Positions 4,844-5,842 of a stretch of DNA of 5,842 nt are shown here, piece by piece. The notes beneath the pieces were generated by a model. That model was not told the DNA's origin. It saw only the letters and a list, made by a program, of their open reading frames with translations, and made no database searches. The position numbers and the translations under genes were made by a program. Location: the NCBI GenBank assembly GCA_025056835.1, contig JANWVS010000156.1, positions 1 through 5,842 of the forward strand. Reading direction: 5' to 3'. The first letter of the stretch is position 1; the number at the start of each line of letters is the position of its first letter. This DNA is from Gemmataceae bacterium (GTDB taxonomy: Bacteria; Planctomycetota; Planctomycetia; Gemmatales; Gemmataceae).

Positions 4844-5842
4844 TCAACTAAATTCGACCTGCACGTGGACCAGGTCGTTGGGAGTCACTTCCAGGTAAAC
4901 GGTGTCTCCCGCTCGAGTGGCCTCAAGCATGAAGTGACCGCGGCCATCGAGCAGGACGGCTCGCTGCGGGTCGCGTACGCACCGCAGCTCGGCCTGGCCG
5001 CTGTGCCCGCCGCACTCCAAGAGTCGGGCCGTTACGGCGTCGCGCGGTTCGGTTTTGGGTTCTTCGCCTGCCGCAGTCACGGCCATGGCACCGGGACACA
5101 GCCGCGTCAACGTCAAATTCAACGTGTCGAGATGGAATAACCAGCCCGAGGCACCGACGTGCGGCGGCCCTTTCGTTGTCGGCACCACCGCGATTGGCGA
5201 GATGATGCCCAACGTCGTGGCCATCGGTGCCTCGCGGTCCAACCCGATGCCGAGGTCGAAGGTCGTGCCGCGCTCGCCTTGCGGAATCAGAATCACGTCA
5301 ACCATGCGGCCTTCGAGTCGTTGATGGAAGGGCAGACCGCCGGGAAAGATCATCGTGCTTTGGCCGGCGAAACGAATGTCGAGGTAGTCGGGCGTCTGCG
5401 GCCTGGGATGCGCGGTGATGTAGTTCGCCCCATTCACACCGCGGAGCACCACCGCCCGCTCCTCGCGCCAGGCGAAACGGCAGCCGTAGTAAGCGTGCCA
5501 CGGGTGGCCGGCCGGGGGTTGAACTGGGCGAAGCTCGATGCGCATCTCCAGCAAGGGCCGACCGAGCCAGGCTCGGAGCCGTTGGCGAAACTTGGCTAAT
5601 ACTTGGTCCTGTTCGCCGCGCAGTTCACCTTCGGAAACGATCTCGCCCAGTGCCGGCCCGGTGGACGTCACTTCGACCTTGGTGGCGATCATGCGGCTGC
5701 CGGGAGCAAAGACGAGCCGTTGGCCGAGTCGATTGATGCGAGTCTTGTGGTCGCGTATCGCCTTCATTGCGCCGCTGTGCGGATCGACTTCGACTTCGAA
5801 GAACTCATTGCGGATGGTATGCGATCGCGCGTCGCCGAGGCG
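4844..5842 (-). CDS. Probable GH38-type (alpha-mannosidase-like) glycoside hydrolase, C-terminal 332 residues (5' end outside window)
   Basis: The minus-strand frame is open from the right edge to a TGA at 4846-4844. It should not be started at the internal ATG at 5767, because the 25 codons upstream of it continue the same conserved pattern. Counting from the edge, residues 12-26 read NEFFEVEVDPHSGAM and lead into KAIRDHKTRINRLGQRLVF. This matches the known start of the GH38 C-terminal beta-sandwich (N-x-F/Y-hydrophobic-x-V-x-hydrophobic-D-x-x-x-G, then a short D-K segment). Later landmarks are HPRPQTPDYLDIRF, GLPFHQRLEGRMVDVILIP, and the final ARLLECGGHSGQAELRC and EVTPNDLVHVQVEF, which fit the closing strands of such proteins. 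The catalytic domain would be encoded beyond the window, so activity cannot be judged. The family call rests on pattern memory; another carbohydrate-active beta-sandwich protein is possible. It converges on the toroid-protein gene, with 48 bp between stops. Confidence 0.6.
   Translation of the reverse strand, partial: RLGDARSHTIRNEFFEVEVDPHSGAMKAIRDHKTRINRLGQRLVFAPGSRMIATKVEVTSTGPALGEIVSEGELRGEQDQVLAKFRQRLRAWLGRPLLEMRIELRPVQPPAGHPWHAYYGCRFAWREERAVVLRGVNGANYITAHPRPQTPDYLDIRFAGQSTMIFPGGLPFHQRLEGRMVDVILIPQGERGTTFDLGIGLDREAPMATTLGIISPIAVVPTTKGPPHVGASGWLFHLDTLNLTLTRLCPGAMAVTAAGEEPKTEPRDAVTARLLECGGHSGQAELRCVRDPQRAVLLDGRGHFMLEATRAGDTVYLEVTPNDLVHVQVEFS

Noticed and set aside
1..5842. CRISPR array, tRNA, rRNA, insertion sequence or attachment site
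   Set aside because: No regularly spaced direct repeats, cloverleaf, transposase frame or terminal inverted repeats were seen on either strand.

Overview
The window looks like part of a Planctomycetota chromosome, perhaps from a Gemmataceae- or Pirellulales-like lineage. No marker gene fixes this; it is inferred from the mix of genes. These are a Hanks-type Ser/Thr kinase with a planctomycete-style HLDVKPRNL catalytic loop, a planctomycete-type ECF sigma factor, a membrane-anchored squalene-cyclase-fold (toroid) protein, a small Cys/Pro-rich lipoprotein and a GH38-like protein. The sequence is moderately GC-rich, with long intergenic gaps and weak ribosome binding sites.

Layout, left to right. 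(1) Positions 664 to 1, minus strand: N-terminal 221 residues of a Ser/Thr protein kinase, cut by the left edge. (2) 665-1082: a 418-bp divergent intergenic region with no convincing gene. (3) 1083-1289 and 1320-1730, plus strand: a tandem pair of small exported proteins, a 68-aa probable lipoprotein and a 136-aa secreted protein with a clear signal peptide, 30 bp apart and probably one operon. (4) 1731-2312: a 582-bp non-coding gap. Its right half (about 2038-2214) is dense in inverted repeats and ends in a T8 tract. Several hairpins there present a similar 9-nt loop containing GGCGA. (5) 2313-2939, plus: an ECF sigma factor. (6) 3005-4795, plus: a 596-aa secreted, tail-anchored protein with prenyltransferase/squalene-oxidase-type toroid repeats, a Pro-rich linker, one transmembrane helix and an acidic-then-basic cytoplasmic tail. 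(7) 4803-4837: a GC-rich hairpin between convergent genes. (8) 5842 to 4844, minus: C-terminal 332 residues of a probable GH38-type (alpha-mannosidase-like) glycoside hydrolase, cut by the right edge.

How the genes may work together. The sigma factor and the toroid membrane protein lie 65 bp apart on the same strand, with no recognisable anti-sigma gene between them. They may form a transcription unit in which the membrane protein is a target or partner of the sigma factor; this is inference. The kinase, the exported small-protein pair and the glycosidase are separate units by strand and spacing.

The most unusual feature is the structured region upstream of the sigma gene. It could be a cis-acting leader, a small RNA or a cluster of DNA operators, and it matches no RNA family I recognise.
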